A DNA stretch of 48,769 nt from Microbacterium enclense (lineage in GTDB: Bacteria; Actinomycetota; Actinomycetes; Actinomycetales; Microbacteriaceae). The stretch spans positions 1 through 48,769 of the forward strand of contig NZ_RBZY01000028.1 of the NCBI RefSeq assembly GCF_004022425.1, read 5' to 3'. The notes below the pieces were generated by a model. The model was not told the DNA's origin. It searched no databases and saw only the letters and a program-made list of their open reading frames with translations. Each line of letters begins with the position of its first letter. The stretch's first letter is position 1. Positions 40,846 to 48,769 of this stretch are shown here, piece after piece. Both the position numbers and the translations under genes were made by a program.

Positions 40846-41366
40846 TTTGCTCCTAGGGAGGGTGGGCGACGGTTCGCTGTCCTCGCGGGTAATGCTAAGC
40901 CGCGAACCCTCGAGCCACCACGGAGGGTAGCCTGCGCTTTGGTGGGAATGGCGGCCGGATCTACCAACGTCCGGAGACCTCCTTTCCCCGCAGATGGCCA
41001 AGACTTTCGGTTTGGGTAGTTGAGGTTTCCCCGAACGGTGGTTGCCGGCGATGGCGCTTGTTCGCCGCACGAACGACGGGTCTTGCGTGTTAGGTCACGG
41101 CTGACAGAATCGCCGCAGACGCTGTTGACCTCAGTTCACCCTGCGGATGTGGCCGCCGCTAGGGGCGAAGGTCCCGCGCGAACCAGGCGCACAGTCATGG
41201 CGATCGTTGTCGCACCGCTTTCTGGTGCAGCACCGGTCATGCACGGGTGGGCTGGGCCCGCTCGAGGCACTGGCGCTTCCTCGGAAATCAAAGGCGAGTC
41301 CTATGAAGTTGCTGTGGGCGGACCATTCTTAGAGCTGTCTCAGCGGCCGGGTCGGACGATTCAGAT
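40846..41366. other. 521-base divergent intergenic region of the cargo
   Basis: It separates the DUF2231-VIT1 operon from the flavoreductase operon and must hold both promoters. One inverted repeat, ACCCTC-N11-GAGGGT (40906-40928), lies 61 bases upstream of the DUF2231 gene and could bind the response regulator encoded nearby. A plus-strand open frame (41020-41370) has unconvincing composition and no ribosome site. I see nothing else. Confidence 0.4.
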
Positions 41367-42776
41367 ATGACCAGCCTTGCCACTAGACCCACCCGCTCGA
41401 CGCCTCGCGTCGCGTCGCACGCAACACGGCCCGTGCTGTGGCGGATGGGCGCGACCACTGTCATCTGGTTGACGAGTCTGTTCGTCGTGGCGTTGTGGGT
41501 CGCGGGCGGTGGTGTAACGAGTGTCTTCGCCGTTAGCGGAGAGACATTGACGACGCTGGGCCGGCTGGCCGGCCTGGTTTCTGCAAACCTGCTGCTGTAC
41601 CAGGTGCTACTGATGGCGCGGGTCCCCATTTTTGAGCGCGGTTTCGGACGTGAGGCGATCACGCGGATGCACCGGTTCGTCGGCTTTTGGTCGTTCTGGC
41701 TCCTCGCCGCACACATCGTGCTGCTTGTGGCCGCGTACTCGGTTGCCGCGAATGTGAATCCCCTCGCCCAGTTGTGGGACTTCGTGTGGAACTACCCGGG
41801 GATGTTGCTGGCAACGGCAGGCACGCTGGCGATCCTCATGGTGGTGGTGACCTCGATTCGACGCGCCCGCCGCCGCCTCCGCTACGAGTCCTGGCACCTG
41901 CTCCACCTGTACGCGTACCTCGGTGTCGGCCTGGCACTTCCGCACCAGCTGTGGACGGGGGCAGACTTTCTCTCCACGCCGGTGGCGACCGCGTACTGGT
42001 GGGCGCTGTGGGCGGCAGCTGCAGCATCTGTCCTGGTGTATCGGGTCGGCGTACCGCTGTTTCGATCGTGGCGGCACGGGATCCGTGTCAGCGGTGTCGA
42101 CCTTGACGGTGCACGCGGAGTGACCGTACGCATGTCCGGCCGGGCGATGAACCGGCTGGGTGCGCGTGCCGGGCAGTTCTTCATCTGGCGCTTCCTCGAC
42201 GGCCCCGGGTGGACACGCGGTCACCCGTTCTCACTCTCCAGCGCGCCGACCGGGGACCGGCTGTCGATTTCGGCGCGGTTCGCGGGGGATGGCACCCACC
42301 GACTGGCCACACTGCACCCCGGAACGCGTGTCCTCATCGAAGGACCCTACGGTCATATGACCGGTGCGTTGCGGACCGGATCGAAGCTGCTGTTGTTCGG
42401 TGCGGGAGCCGGTGTCGCCCCACTCGTCTCTCTCCTGGAGGCGGAAACGTTCCAGCCCGGCGACGCGACTCTCATCACTCGGGACTCGGATCCGGCCGAC
42501 GGTCTCCGGCAGTCCGTTATCAGAGACCTGGTCGCTCACCGCGGGCTTCGACACGTCCCGTTGCCCGGGCCGCGCTCCACAGGCAGCTCACCCTGGATGC
42601 CCGCAACCCACTCTGCATGGCAGGGACCGGACCTCATCCGGCACCTGGCCCCCGACATCACGTCGTACGACGCGTACCTCTGCGGGCCCATTCCCTGGAT
42701 GGCCGACCTTGAACGCGACCTCCGGCACGCCGGGCTCGCGCCCGAACGCATCCACTCCGAAGCGTTCACGATCTGA
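41367..42776 (+). CDS. Ferric-reductase-like transmembrane flavoprotein
   Basis: This 469-residue protein has a six-TM ferric reductase domain (about 25-235). Its haem-ligand-type histidines are in MHRFVGFWSFWLLAAHIVLL and ESWHLLHLYAYLGVGLALPHQL. A ferredoxin-NADP reductase-like module follows: FAD-binding GHPFSLSSAP, GTHRLATLHPGTRVLIEGPYG, nucleotide-binding LLLFGAGAGVAPLVSLLEAE, and the C-terminal CGP motif (YLCGPIPWM). The predicted action is electron transfer from NAD(P)H across the membrane. It heads an operon with the FMN-binding and ApbE genes. No Shine-Dalgarno sequence is visible, so it may be leaderless. Confidence 0.9.
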   Translation: MTSLATRPTRSTPRVASHATRPVLWRMGATTVIWLTSLFVVALWVAGGGVTSVFAVSGETLTTLGRLAGLVSANLLLYQVLLMARVPIFERGFGREAITRMHRFVGFWSFWLLAAHIVLLVAAYSVAANVNPLAQLWDFVWNYPGMLLATAGTLAILMVVVTSIRRARRRLRYESWHLLHLYAYLGVGLALPHQLWTGADFLSTPVATAYWWALWAAAAASVLVYRVGVPLFRSWRHGIRVSGVDLDGARGVTVRMSGRAMNRLGARAGQFFIWRFLDGPGWTRGHPFSLSSAPTGDRLSISARFAGDGTHRLATLHPGTRVLIEGPYGHMTGALRTGSKLLLFGAGAGVAPLVSLLEAETFQPGDATLITRDSDPADGLRQSVIRDLVAHRGLRHVPLPGPRSTGSSPWMPATHSAWQGPDLIRHLAPDITSYDAYLCGPIPWMADLERDLRHAGLAPERIHSEAFTI

Positions 42777-42789
42777 CACGGAGGACCCC

Positions 42790-43296
42790 ATGAAGAAGAT
42801 CATCTACGCGCTCCTCACCACGCTCACCGGGCTGGTGCTGCTCTTCAGCTACCGGACATCTCTGGACGCCATCCCACCGACCGCGACTGAACCCGCCGTC
42901 AGCGGATCCACGACTACCGGGACCACCGCCAGCGGTGGAACTACCGGGGGCGATGCCAATCTCAACGGCAGTGCTTCCTCACCCCCGAGCCCGTCTCCGA
43001 CGGCCGCGTCGTCGCTCGCTGATGGCACGTACACGGGCGATTCAACGGGCACGCGATACGGGCCCGTGCAGGTGCAGGTCACCGTCGCGGGGGGTCAGAT
43101 TAGTGATGTGCAGGTGGTGGACTACCCGGACGGCAACGGTCGTGACCGTCAGATAAATCAGAACGCGATCCCGCAGCTTGTCAGCGAAACGGTGCGAGCG
43201 CAGAGCGCGCAGATCGACATGGTGTCAGGTGCGACGTACACCAGTCGCGGCTACGTGACCTCTCTGCAAAGCGCGCTCGACCAGGCGCAGAGCTGA
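42790..43296 (+). CDS. Extracytoplasmic FMN-binding protein
   Basis: This 168-residue protein has an N-terminal signal or anchor (MKKIIYALLTTLTGLVLLFSY), a Ser/Thr/Gly/Pro linker and an FMN_bind domain (about 80-168). The domain ends DMVSGATYTSRGYVTSLQSAL, in which the Thr of SGATYT is the covalent FMN attachment site. It receives FMN from ApbE, encoded next, and would pass electrons received from the ferric-reductase-like protein. The start lies 13 bases after the reductase stop, with GGAGGA-like bases in front. The stop overlaps the apbE start. Confidence 0.9.
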   Translation: MKKIIYALLTTLTGLVLLFSYRTSLDAIPPTATEPAVSGSTTTGTTASGGTTGGDANLNGSASSPPSPSPTAASSLADGTYTGDSTGTRYGPVQVQVTVAGGQISDVQVVDYPDGNGRDRQINQNAIPQLVSETVRAQSAQIDMVSGATYTSRGYVTSLQSALDQAQS

Positions 43297-44090
43297 TGCG
43301 CGCCATCATCCCTCCCCGCCACGTGTGGGTCGAAGAGATCATGGGGATACCGATCAGCGTCCACGTCCGCTCCCGCGGCCCGCAACCGGCCACCGGCACC
43401 CGGCGTGCCGTGGACGCGTGCTTCAGCGAGCTCCGCGACATCGACCGTGTCTTCTCCACCTATCGGGACGACTCCGATATCAATCGGATCCGCAGGGGCG
43501 AGCTGACCATCAAGGACGCGGACCCCAGGGTTTCGCGAGTCGCCGAGCTGTGCTGTGAGGCCGAGCGCGAGACGAATGGGTTGTTCTCGGCCGACTGGCA
43601 GGGCTGGTTCGACCCGACCGGCCTAGTCAAAGGGTGGGCGGTGGAAATAGTTGCGCGCACACATCTCGCGTCGTTGGTCCCGCAGGACATCGCTGTTGGC
43701 ATCAACGCGGGCGGCGACATGCAATTGTTCACCGCCCCCGACACCGACTGGCGCTGGAATGTCGCGATCGCGGACCCGTGCCACCCGGGTGAGGTAGCGG
43801 CGACCATCACTATTGAGAACGGGGCTGTCGCCACCTCAGGAGTCGCGGAACGCGGTCGGCACATCGTCGACCCGCGAACAGGCAATCCCGCAGTCACGGT
43901 AGCAAGCGCAACCGTTGTAGCCGATGGTCTCGCCCAGGCGGATCTCTGGGCGACGGCGGCGGTGGTCGCCGGCTACGCGGACCGGTCGTGGATTTCCCGC
44001 GCAGAGACTCGCACAGGCCTCATCATCGCGGCGGACGGGCGAACCTCACGTTGGCTCGGGAGAACGTGCGTTGACACGGTTGCCGTGTGA
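43296..44090 (+). CDS. apbE: FAD:protein FMN transferase (ApbE family)
   Basis: This is a 264-residue ApbE-type enzyme that attaches FMN to Thr of FMN_bind domains. Motifs are FSTYRDDSDINRIRRGE (about 52-68, typical N-terminal region), FDPTGLVKGWAVE (FAD/metal loop), INAGGDM and VADGLAQADLWATAAVVAG (active-site region). No signal peptide is visible, so unlike many ApbE proteins it may be active in the cytosol or be exported otherwise. The ATG overlaps the FMN-binding gene's stop (TGATG). The gene ends one base before the histidine kinase stop on the other strand. Confidence 0.9.
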   Translation: MRAIIPPRHVWVEEIMGIPISVHVRSRGPQPATGTRRAVDACFSELRDIDRVFSTYRDDSDINRIRRGELTIKDADPRVSRVAELCCEAERETNGLFSADWQGWFDPTGLVKGWAVEIVARTHLASLVPQDIAVGINAGGDMQLFTAPDTDWRWNVAIADPCHPGEVAATITIENGAVATSGVAERGRHIVDPRTGNPAVTVASATVVADGLAQADLWATAAVVAGYADRSWISRAETRTGLIIAADGRTSRWLGRTCVDTVAV

Positions 44091-45059
44091 TCAGGCCGCA
44101 GGCAATCGCACCAAGAAGGTCGTCCCTCTATCGGAAGTTGCTTCCACCTCGATGGACCCGCCCGCCCTGACGGCGATGTCGCGCACGAGGGAAAGGCCGA
44201 GCCCGAACCCACGCCTGCGGCCGCTGTCCGCCGAGCGGGCGAAACGGTCGAACACCCGGTCGACTGCGATCCCGGAAATGCCGCCACCTTCGTCGGCGAC
44301 CCGGATGAGCGCGAACGACTCCGCGCTTCTGACGGTGATGCGAACGATTCCATCCTCGGGGGAGTGTTGGACGGCGTTGTCGACGAGAGCGACTATCGCC
44401 CTCATCAGCGTGACCGGCGGCACCCGCACCGCCACATCCTGGTCGGCATCGACGATCAGGGTCACGGATGCCTGATCGGCAAGCGCCTGCAGGGATGCGG
44501 CGGCAGCCTCCGCGGCGACAGACACGAGCGCCGGACCTGCTGCGGCGGGTGTGTTCTGCTCTGCCGATATCAAGAGGTCGTTGAGCACGTCGTTCATCAT
44601 GGTCGCATCCCGACGCAAAGCCGCGAGGTTGTCCTCGATCGGCTCACCTCGCGCATGTCGACGCTGCAGGACCTGTATTCGGCTGGTCAGGGTGGTGAGT
44701 GGGGTGCGCAGCTCATGGCTGGCGTCTGCAACGAAATCTTGCTGAAGGCGGAGGGCATCACTGAGAGGTTGCACAGATCGCCGCGCTGCGAGCCACGCGA
44801 CGACCGCTAAGAGCAGCACACCGACGACCCCGAGGAGGATCACAGCCGGCAATACCTTATCGATGTCGACGACGAAGTCGTCGCCAGAATGATCACCGCC
44901 TACCCCCGGGCCGTGTTCTGCCCCCTCCCGGCGAGAGGTGAGCAGGATCACCAGAACGAGGAGGCCCACACCTGCGGCGATGATGAGTGCCGACGCGACT
45001 CCTACGTACAGGCCCACGGCGCGGGACGCGCGGCGAACATAGAGGAAGTCGTTGCTCAT
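44091..45059 (-). CDS. Sensor histidine kinase
   Basis: This 322-residue two-component kinase has two TM helices (about 16-41 and 70-92) around a short extracellular loop of some 28 residues, rich in Asp, Glu and His (REGAEHGPGVGGDHSGDD), which could bind metal. The HisKA H box is DASHELRTP with His115. The HATPase_c region follows: N box LVDNAVQHSP, G1 DEGGGISG, F box FDRFAR and G2 GFGLGLSL. There is no PAS or HAMP of normal length. It overlaps the response regulator stop by four bases and converges with apbE. Confidence 0.92.
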   Translation of the reverse strand: MSNDFLYVRRASRAVGLYVGVASALIIAAGVGLLVLVILLTSRREGAEHGPGVGGDHSGDDFVVDIDKVLPAVILLGVVGVLLLAVVAWLAARRSVQPLSDALRLQQDFVADASHELRTPLTTLTSRIQVLQRRHARGEPIEDNLAALRRDATMMNDVLNDLLISAEQNTPAAAGPALVSVAAEAAAASLQALADQASVTLIVDADQDVAVRVPPVTLMRAIVALVDNAVQHSPEDGIVRITVRSAESFALIRVADEGGGISGIAVDRVFDRFARSADSGRRRGFGLGLSLVRDIAVRAGGSIEVEATSDRGTTFLVRLPAA

Positions 45060-45736
45060 GACGGACTCCCGGCCCGGTATCCGCGGGAACGAACGGTCTC
45101 GATCATGTCGGGAGTGGACTTACGCCGCACGTAGTGCACGTAGGTGTCGACTGAGCTCGTTGTCTCGCCATCAGGAAAGACCGCGCGGACGATCTCTTCA
45201 CGACTGAACACGTGGTCGGGACTGCTGGTGAGGAGTGCGAGCAGAGCAGATTCAGTCGCCGTGAGCGAGATCCGGAAGCCGGACGGGTCGTAGAGCGCCT
45301 GCGACTCCGGGGTGAAAACCCAGTCCCCGATGCCACGCCGTTCGCCGTCTGCGCGGAATGCGCGGCGCAGGGCACGTAGCCGCGCGAGCAACTCGCCATA
45401 GTCGAACGGCTTCACCAAGTAGTCATTGGCGCCGCCATCCAACCCGGATACTCGATCGTCGATTGTTCCGAGCGCGGTCAGCATGAGAATCGGAGTTGTG
45501 ATCCGGGCAGCACGGACTGACCGGATGAATGCCACGCCGTCCATCCCCGGCAGTCGACGATCCACCACCATCACGTCGTATGGACGGCCGAGCGCCTTTC
45601 GAACACCCGACTCCCCGTCCGTCGCGAGATCGACGGTATACGCGTCGGACAGCATCTCCACGGTAAGAGCGGCGATCTCTGCGTCGTCCTCGACGTAGAG
45701 AAGTGAACCCCTCTCGGTGCCCGGAGTGCGGTCCAT
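45056..45736 (-). CDS. OmpR/PhoB-family response regulator
   Basis: This 226-residue regulator has a receiver domain with acidic pocket EDD (16-18), phospho-acceptor D59 in VVDRRLPGMDG and Lys109 in LVKPFDY, and a C-terminal winged helix (about 130-226; LTATESALLALLTSSPDHVFSREEIVRAVF, then YVHYVRRK). The start is set at 45736 because GGGGAGGGGG precedes the ATG; the longer frame is not conserved. It probably controls the neighbouring redox/metal operons in response to the kinase. Confidence 0.92.
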   Translation of the reverse strand: MDRTPGTERGSLLYVEDDAEIAALTVEMLSDAYTVDLATDGESGVRKALGRPYDVMVVDRRLPGMDGVAFIRSVRAARITTPILMLTALGTIDDRVSGLDGGANDYLVKPFDYGELLARLRALRRAFRADGERRGIGDWVFTPESQALYDPSGFRISLTATESALLALLTSSPDHVFSREEIVRAVFPDGETTSSVDTYVHYVRRKSTPDMIETVRSRGYRAGSPS

Positions 45737-45998
45737 GCGCCCCCTCCCCGAAGTGATTCTCCAGCTTAGGCGCCAGGGCATGTATCGCGACTTGTGCGGC
45801 GGCCGAAGGCTCCCACCCGCGTACCCGCATCACGCACGAGGGTCTCAGTTAAGTACAGCTTTTCAAGACATCGGCCCCCACCTTTCGCCCCGGTCGGCGT
45901 CAGCGTGATTCCGCGGCGCGAGTCGTCTCGGAAAGTTGTCTTGCCGTGATCTGTCTTACCCCGCTGCGTTGCTGGGTTTATTGAGGCACACTGGCGGT
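45737..45998. other. Gap holding the regulator promoter and the left end of transposon 2
   Basis: There is no gene here. TGTCTTGCC (45937) and TGTCTTACCCCG (45952) are near copies 15 bases apart. The second resembles the transposon 1 end (TGTCTCATAACCCG) and, like it, lies about 50-60 bases before a resolvase start. I take it as the probable transposon end. The two-component promoter should lie at 45740-45840. Confidence 0.4.
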
Positions 45999-46595
45999 AT
46001 GAGGCTTTTGGGATACACGCGAGTGAGCACGTCCAGTCAGGATGCGCAGCTGCAGCTCGACGCGCTCGTCTTAGCCGGCGTGCAAAAGCGCGACGTGTTC
46101 GCGGACGTCACGTCGGGAAGTCGGGCGGCGATCGAACGCCCCGGGATGAAGAAGCTTCTCGAGCATGCTGCCGAGGGCGACACGGTGGTCGTCTGGCGGG
46201 TTGACCGTCTCGGCCGTTCTCTGATCGACGTGCTGAACACGGTGAACCTGTTGCGCGGGCGGGGCGTGCACGTCCGATCCATCTCGGACGGGATCGACCC
46301 TGCGACATCGACCGGGCGGTTGATGTTGAACATGCTGGCCACCCTCGCGGAGTACGAGCGCGAACTGATCGTCGAGCGAGTCACCGCCGGGATAGCGGCC
46401 GCCCGACAAAACGGGACACGGTTCGGCCGCCCCGTGTCCGACCCCGCGGTGATTGCGGACAAACTTCAGCTGGCAAGGGAGGCGCGGGCGAAGGGACGCA
46501 CCGCTGAGGACGCTGCCCGCCTGGTCGGGTGGAGCCGCGCCACTCTCTACCGTCACCAGCAAGCGGACGCTGCGCGCGGAAGCGCCGCGATGTAG
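45999..46595 (+). CDS. Serine resolvase of transposon 2
   Basis: This is a 198-residue small serine recombinase, MRLLGYTRVSTSSQDAQLQLDAL with Ser10, VVVWRVDRLGRSLIDVLNTVNLL, NMLATLAEYERELIVERVTAG, and a C-terminal HTH (RTAEDAARLVGWSRATLYRHQ). The start is ATG 45999; in-frame upstream residues overlap the presumed transposon end. It would resolve cointegrates. It lies seven bases upstream of the transposase gene. Confidence 0.9.
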   Translation: MRLLGYTRVSTSSQDAQLQLDALVLAGVQKRDVFADVTSGSRAAIERPGMKKLLEHAAEGDTVVVWRVDRLGRSLIDVLNTVNLLRGRGVHVRSISDGIDPATSTGRLMLNMLATLAEYERELIVERVTAGIAAARQNGTRFGRPVSDPAVIADKLQLAREARAKGRTAEDAARLVGWSRATLYRHQQADAARGSAAM

Positions 46596-46602
46596 GTGAG
46601 GC

Positions 46603-47988
46603 GTGGACGCCGAGGAGCGGTGGCGGGTGCTTCGACTTCATGTCGAAGACCAGGTTCCACTCGCGGCCCTCGCCCGCGACACCGGAATCAGCGCCCGCAC
46701 ACTGCAACGCTGGCACCGCCGCTACCTGGACGGCGGGATCTCCGGACTGGACCTGCAGCCCCGCATCGACGCAGGAACCCGGCGCACAGCTCCCGAGACC
46801 GTCGCGTTCATCGAACGGCTCGCGCTGACCAGACCACGGCCGAGCCTCGCGACGCTTCATCGGCTGACCGTTGCGGAAGCGACCCGGGAAGGTAGGCCGG
46901 TCCCCAGTTACGCGACGGTGCGAGAAGTCGTGCGCGGGCTTGATCCTGCGCTTGTGACGCTGGCGCTGGAGGGGCCGGCGTCGTACCGCGACCGGCACGA
47001 ACTTGTCCTTCGCCGTCGTGCTGACCGGCCGAACCAAACCTGGCAGTCCGATCACACCGAGCTAGACATCCTCATCGTCGGCTCCGACGGGAAGCCGGAT
47101 CGACCATGGCTGACGACGGTAATGGACGACTACTCTCGTGCGATCTGCGGATACACCGTCTTCACCGGGGCACCCTCGGCGCTGAACACGGCACTCGCGC
47201 TCCGTCAAGCGATCTGGCGAAAGACCGACCCGGCATGGGCCATGTGCGGTCTCCCCGACATCCTGCACGTCGACCACGGCTCTGACTTCACCAGCCACCA
47301 TCTTGAGCGCACCGCGATCGCGTTGCACATCCGCATCATTCACTCGATCGTTGGCCGCCCTCAGGGTCGAGGCAAGATCGAACGATTCTTCGGCACGATC
47401 AACACCGAACTCCTCGCCACACTCCCCGGCCACCTCGGACCAGGCAGCCGCACCCCTACACCGTCGATGGATCTACCCGCGTTGGATCAAGCGATTGGGG
47501 CGTTCATCACCGTCTACAACGACCGACCGCACTCCGAGCTTGGAGTTTCGCCGAGGGACGCATGGGTCGCCGACGGCTGGCTTCCGCGGATGCCCGACAG
47601 TCTCGAGTACCTCGACACACTCCTCCTTACTGTGCCGAAGAACCGGATCGTGCAAAGAGACGGGATCCACTTCCAAGGCCAGCGCTACCTCGCTCCCACC
47701 CTCGCCCCGTTCGTGGGACACCCGATCACGATCCGGTACGACCCGCGCGACATCTCCGAGATCCGCGTCTACGACCACGACACCTTCATCTGCGTCGCCA
47801 TCGACGAAGCCCACCCGAACCTCAGACTGAGTCTCCGCGACGTCGAAACCGCCCGACGAGCACGCCGACGCGAACTGCGCAAGATCATCAACGAGCGCAT
47901 CCCGACTACCGCCGCCCGACCTGAACTCCGCCGCGCACCTCAGCCGGCGCGGCGGAACAGGCTGCGCACCTATGAAGAGGACGAGTGA
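46603..47988 (+). CDS. TniA-like DDE transposase of transposon 2
   Basis: This is a 461-residue transposase. The N-terminal HTH is VPLAALARDTGISARTLQRWHRRY. The integrase core has D150 (QSDHTELDI), D224 (HVDHGSDFTS) and E260 (QGRGKIERFF), again with 35 residues between the last two. A Mu-C-like domain (FVGHPITIRYDPRDISEIRVY) precedes a basic tail. Start is GTG at 46603. It shares many blocks with the transposon 1 enzyme (PQGRGKIERF, YDPRDxxEIR, RLRTYxxD ending) but differs widely elsewhere. The stop overlaps the ATPase start (TGATG). Confidence 0.9.
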   Translation: MDAEERWRVLRLHVEDQVPLAALARDTGISARTLQRWHRRYLDGGISGLDLQPRIDAGTRRTAPETVAFIERLALTRPRPSLATLHRLTVAEATREGRPVPSYATVREVVRGLDPALVTLALEGPASYRDRHELVLRRRADRPNQTWQSDHTELDILIVGSDGKPDRPWLTTVMDDYSRAICGYTVFTGAPSALNTALALRQAIWRKTDPAWAMCGLPDILHVDHGSDFTSHHLERTAIALHIRIIHSIVGRPQGRGKIERFFGTINTELLATLPGHLGPGSRTPTPSMDLPALDQAIGAFITVYNDRPHSELGVSPRDAWVADGWLPRMPDSLEYLDTLLLTVPKNRIVQRDGIHFQGQRYLAPTLAPFVGHPITIRYDPRDISEIRVYDHDTFICVAIDEAHPNLRLSLRDVETARRARRRELRKIINERIPTTAARPELRRAPQPARRNRLRTYEEDE

Positions 47989-48769
47989 TGGGCCAGGCAT
48001 TCATCGTGACCAAGGAGCACCGACGCTTCATCGAGTTCGCGAATGCCGTCCGGAAAGAGCGAACCATCGGCATCTGCCACGGCGACGCTGGCGTGGGAAA
48101 GACCCAATCCGCCCGTAGATACGCCAACTGGGACACTCTCGAGCCGTACATCGATGAGTGGGGACCGCGCAGCGATGCGGACGATGCGTTTTACGCTCTG
48201 GCCAACCGGTCCCGCACTGTCTTCTACACGCCAGAAGTTCTGCCTCGACCAAAGGAACTCGTCCGCGAGATCGGTCATTGGCAGATCAAGGTGGACATCT
48301 GCGTGGAGGAACACCAACGCACGATCGGTAACGTCACCGGCCAGCGCTCACACAAGAATTCCTTCGTCGAGCTGCTCATCATCGACGAAGCCGAACGGCT
48401 CACCCCGATGGCCCTTGAACTGCTCCGGGACCAGCACGACCGCACCCACCTCGCCATCATCCTGGTCGGCATGCCCGGCATCGACCAACGCTTCAGGCAC
48501 TACCCGCAGCTGTACAGCCGGCTCGGGTTCTCCCACCACTATCGAGCGCTGGGACGCGACGAACTGCTCTTCGTCCTCGACAGACACTGGAAACGAATCG
48601 GACGCACCCTCGACCCTGAAGACTTCACCGACGCCCAGGCCATCGCCGCCATCGAACGAATCACGCGTGGCAACTTCCGGCTTCTCGAGCGCCTCTTCCC
48701 CCAGATCGCCCGGATACTCAAGATCAATCAACTCGAAGCCATCACCGACGACGTCGTCGAAGCCGCCGC
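47988..48769 (+). CDS. TniB-like AAA+ ATPase of transposon 2 (partial at window end)
   Basis: The gene starts at ATG 47988 and stays open to the last base (260 codons visible). The protein begins MGQAFIVTKEHRRFIEFANA and has Walker A HGDAGVGKT (31-39), Walker B LLIIDEAERL, and HLAIILVGMPGIDQRFRHYPQLYSRLG, the same blocks as the transposon 1 helper but without its N-terminal extension. It would recruit the transposase to target DNA. Only the very C-terminus appears to be missing, since the paralogue ends a few residues further on. Confidence 0.88.
   Translation, partial: MGQAFIVTKEHRRFIEFANAVRKERTIGICHGDAGVGKTQSARRYANWDTLEPYIDEWGPRSDADDAFYALANRSRTVFYTPEVLPRPKELVREIGHWQIKVDICVEEHQRTIGNVTGQRSHKNSFVELLIIDEAERLTPMALELLRDQHDRTHLAIILVGMPGIDQRFRHYPQLYSRLGFSHHYRALGRDELLFVLDRHWKRIGRTLDPEDFTDAQAIAAIERITRGNFRLLERLFPQIARILKINQLEAITDDVVEAA

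Larger units (their letters stand above)
45952..48769 (+). mobile_element. Tni-like transposon 2, cut by the window end
   Basis: This is a second resolvase-transposase-ATPase unit on the plus strand. Gene order and protein families are the same as in transposon 1, but the proteins are clearly diverged, so it is not a recent duplicate. The left end is inferred from the TGTCTTACCCCG motif; the right end is beyond the window. Together with transposon 1 it flanks the redox cargo in inverted orientation. Confidence 0.6.

Noticed and set aside
41020..41370. A 116-codon plus-strand frame in the cargo intergenic region
   Set aside because: No ribosome site, no recognisable fold, and it overlaps the reductase start; it is more likely non-coding.

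Overview
The window looks like a large piece of a self-transmissible plasmid (or an integrated conjugative element) from a high-GC actinobacterium, most likely of the Microbacteriaceae type. This rests on gene content and codon style; no rRNA or other taxonomic marker is present. Actinobacterial hallmarks are an Lsr2 nucleoid protein, a SCO6880-family type IV secretion protein, a DUF4913 protein, a DUF6668-like protein, a primase-like plasmid Rep, and a LexA-type GAAC-N4-GTTC box.

Layout. 1-1300: two small genes behind a putative SOS box, then a frameshift-riddled relic. 1290-3096: partition locus, with repeated TAACTGTTRCG elements followed by parA and a small DNA-binding partner. 3304-5259: Rep protein with a hairpin-rich leader. 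5425-8751: small regulators and a RES toxin/antitoxin module with a second, toxin-less antitoxin copy; both antitoxin genes carry the same two-site operator architecture. 8952-13618: type III restriction-modification (mod-res). 13982-15217: an Orc/AAA-type ATPase divergent from it. 15402-15746: Lsr2. 15783-18607 (minus): HTH regulator, lipoprotein, lysozyme/M23 cell-wall hydrolase and FHA/zinc-ribbon protein. 18755-28110 (plus): the conjugation operon (DUF6668, small two-TM protein, VirB8-like, VirB6/TrbL-like, SCO6880, VirB4, VirD4, DUF4913, small membrane protein), almost every junction a TGATG or ATGA overlap. 28119-28735: terminator-like hairpins and a 29-residue peptide gene between two convergent operons. 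28754-32055 (minus): coiled-coil protein, MOBP-type relaxase and MobC, with a hairpin-rich oriT candidate at 32086-32250. 32980-35725 (minus): a five-gene tightly packed cassette of VbhA-like antitoxin, Fic toxin, small acidic protein, serine resolvase and a DUF5677-like protein.

35870-48769: two related but distinct transposons, each encoding a serine resolvase, a DDE (D35E) transposase and an AAA+ target-selection ATPase, in opposite orientation. Between them lie about 7 kb of redox/metal-type cargo: cupin, VIT1/CCC1-like transporter, DUF2231 membrane protein, ferric-reductase-like flavoprotein, FMN-binding protein, ApbE flavin transferase, and a two-component system. The second transposon runs off the window.

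How it works together (inference): Rep and ParA/partner maintain the plasmid. RES and Fic toxin modules and the resolvase stabilise it. The type III R-M system protects it. Lsr2 may silence it in the host. MobC and relaxase process oriT, VirD4 couples the strand to the VirB channel, and the lysozyme/M23 protein opens peptidoglycan. The most interesting points are the duplicated antitoxin with a shared operator code, the Fic-resolvase-DUF5677 cassette, the hairpin-rich oriT, the small-peptide locus and the inverted pair of transposons.
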